Source: a virus | Reading direction: 5' to 3' (one strand) | DNA: 50,317 nt | Virus record (IMG/VR): IMGVR_UViG_3300035188_001652 | Location: 1-50,317 of that record | Shown: positions 49,343 to 50,317 of the stretch, piece after piece | Layout of the letters: every line of letters starts with the position of its first letter | How positions within the stretch are numbered: position 1 is the first letter of the stretch | Translations under genes and position numbers: made by a program | The notes under the pieces: model-generated | Told to the model about the DNA's origin: nothing | Databases searched by the model: none | Seen by the model: only the letters and a program-made list of their open reading frames with translations

Positions 49343-49530
49343 TCCTCTTCCTCCTTCAATATTGTTTGTGCTACCATTAGCAGCGAATATGCTTGCTGCT
49401 GAATTTCTTGTTCATCTGTAAACAGATATTTACAGTATGCGTAGGCAAGTGAGCCACCTTGCTCACTGCTTACATCAATCCCTTGCTCTTTAGCAAAGCT
49501 AACGAATAGATAGATATCTTCCAAGTCCAT
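49339..49530 (-). CDS. Hypothetical protein, 63 aa
   Basis: Small acidic helical protein ending in ILKEEEE. First gene after the promoter at 49558-49586, overlapping the following gene by four bases. No family recognised. Confidence 0.6.
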   Translation of the reverse strand: MDLEDIYLFVSFAKEQGIDVSSEQGGSLAYAYCKYLFTDEQEIQQQAYSLLMVAQTILKEEEE

Positions 49531-49557
49531 ACCAAAACTTAAAACTCAATCCATCTA

Positions 49558-49586
49558 ATAGTAGATGATTTTCAGGATAATGTCAA
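49558..49586 (-). promoter_or_regulatory. Promoter of the right-end small-gene operon
   Basis: Minus strand TTGACA (49581-49586), 17 bases, TACTAT (49558-49563), with the ATCTATTGACA context seen at 3588 and 7457. Start expected near 49551, 20 bases before the 49530 ATG. Confidence 0.75.
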
Positions 49587-49595
49587 TAGATTATC

Positions 49596-49910
49596 TTATT
49601 TTTTCTTATGCAATTGCTTATAATTACGCTGTAGCATTTTAGTGAAAGCTGGAGTATTTTTATTTTTCCAGACTGGATTATCTTTATTAGTTAACCAATT
49701 AGTAGTAGAGTGGCATATATTTTTATGACAGTATTTGCATACGGGGAAGATGTTAATTCCGTATCTGTCTCCTGACTTTCTATAGCTAGAATGATGTATT
49801 TCTTGACTGTCATTGATTTTGCAGCAACAACACTTACCACCAACATTGCTATGTGCTATTGCTGCTTTCTTTTTATACTTCTTTAGATTGCCATATCTTT
49901 GCTGATACAT
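49596..49910 (-). CDS. HNH endonuclease-like protein
   Basis: 104 residues, basic. CCCCKINDSQEIHHSSY, then INIFPVCKYCHKNICHSTTN, give the HNH pattern: a CxxC pair, the HH catalytic pair, the central Asn (NIFPVC) and a second CxxCH. Zinc-ribbon HNH proteins act as homing, packaging-linked or restriction nucleases. No terminase is adjacent, so a free-standing homing-type enzyme is possible. It overlaps the M15 gene stop by one base (TAATG). Confidence 0.85.
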   Translation of the reverse strand: MYQQRYGNLKKYKKKAAIAHSNVGGKCCCCKINDSQEIHHSSYRKSGDRYGINIFPVCKYCHKNICHSTTNWLTNKDNPVWKNKNTPAFTKMLQRNYKQLHKKK

Positions 49911-50317
49911 TAATAGGGGAATATTACTCTACCACTTGGGCGTATATCAGCATGGAAAAATCCTTTATTTCTTCCCATAAATACGGCATCTCCTAGTCCT
50001 GTAAAATTGGAGGACAAAAGCACTTGCCAAAGTCTTCTAAAATCACCATTAACTGGTTGCATATCTAATGCTTTAAAATAAATATGCTGACTATTCCTAG
50101 CTCCACCAATAGATTTGTTTACAGCAGGTGGGCGATAGCCGGAAGTAATTCTAATTGGTGAGCCAAATTTATCTCTGACTTCTCCCCATGCTCTAGCTAA
50201 TCTGATAGCGTTTGCCACATGCTCCGACGATATAGGAACTCTTGTGCAGTCTTTAGTAGCTTCTCCCCAAGTCAGTGGAACATTATCAACAATTAATGTA
50301 TTTGCATACACTGTTTT
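49910..50317 (-). CDS. Peptidase M15-like endolysin, truncated by the window edge
   Basis: Peptidase M15A-type domain: ITSGYRPPAVNKSIGGA, then SQHIYFKALDMQ (the S-x-H-x(5)-A-x-D zinc ligands, His and Asp) and FFHADIR (third ligand His). It cleaves peptide cross-links in peptidoglycan and is probably the lysis enzyme or a virion-associated hydrolase. The frame stays open to the edge. The first in-window start candidate is a GTG at 50311, but the segment VYANTLIVDNVPLTWGEATK looks internal, similar to cyanobacterial relatives that have an N-terminal SH3-like domain. The true start is probably outside. Confidence 0.85.
   Translation of the reverse strand, partial: KTVYANTLIVDNVPLTWGEATKDCTRVPISSEHVANAIRLARAWGEVRDKFGSPIRITSGYRPPAVNKSIGGARNSQHIYFKALDMQPVNGDFRRLWQVLLSSNFTGLGDAVFMGRNKGFFHADIRPSGRVIFPY

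Overview
The window is AT-rich DNA of a tailed double-stranded DNA bacteriophage, or a phage-derived element, most likely from a filamentous cyanobacterium. Virion genes establish the phage identity: large terminase, portal, Mu-F-like head protein, a major capsid protein with a fused scaffold-like N terminus, head-tail connectors, three tail-tube-like paralogues, a frameshifted tail-assembly-chaperone-like gene and a large set of tail or adsorption proteins. The host assignment is inference. It rests on a B12-dependent class II ribonucleotide reductase carrying two inteins, and on a peptidase M15 whose N-terminal segment resembles cyanobacterial family members. No integrase, tRNA gene, CRISPR array, photosynthesis gene, DNA polymerase or tape-measure gene was found, so the window is probably only part of a larger genome.

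Layout. Positions 1-4750 hold mainly minus-strand small genes of unknown function, a HigA-like antitoxin, a pentapeptide-repeat protein, and a divergent antirepressor-like gene with a T5orf172 (GIY-YIG-like) domain. Three near-identical consensus sigma70-type promoters serve this region, and a compact structured RNA is predicted at 1795-1886. Positions 4940-13000 hold nucleic acid metabolism: a Dam-type methylase, an OB-fold protein, a ParB-like protein, SSB, a DUF262-like protein that has lost its catalytic motif, the two-intein reductase and a TPR protein. Positions 13047-16340 hold a DnaQ-type exonuclease, an RHH protein, and a self-contained promoter-to-terminator operon of six small unknown genes built from two paralogous families. 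Positions 16431-21240 are the replication and recombination module: a winged-helix initiator, DnaB helicase, a zinc-ribbon protein, ERF recombinase and a full-length beta sliding clamp.

Positions 21271-25704 are the packaging and head genes on the plus strand. Positions 25609-38532 form a 12.9-kb tail-fibre or adsorption module on the minus strand, headed by its own HTH regulator. It splits the head genes in two and contains duplicated 770-residue LRR-like fibre proteins and 72-bp and 78-bp tandem repeats. Positions 38628-48414 return to the plus strand with capsid, connector, tail-tube and chaperone genes. They are interrupted by a DUF3310 gene under an attenuator-like leader and by a minus-strand sigma factor fused to an IS1-type zinc ribbon and HTH. 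Positions 48449-50317 are a minus-strand cluster of small unknown genes, an HNH protein and an edge-truncated M15 peptidase.

How the genes appear to work together: the phage supplies dNTPs (NrdJ), an initiator, a helicase, SSB, a clamp and an annealing recombinase, but no polymerase in this window, which suggests that it commandeers host Pol III. Most promoters recognised here are near-consensus TTGACA/TATAAT types, implying transcription by host primary-sigma RNA polymerase. The phage sigma fusion and the small HTH and zinc-ribbon proteins are candidates for late or module-specific control.
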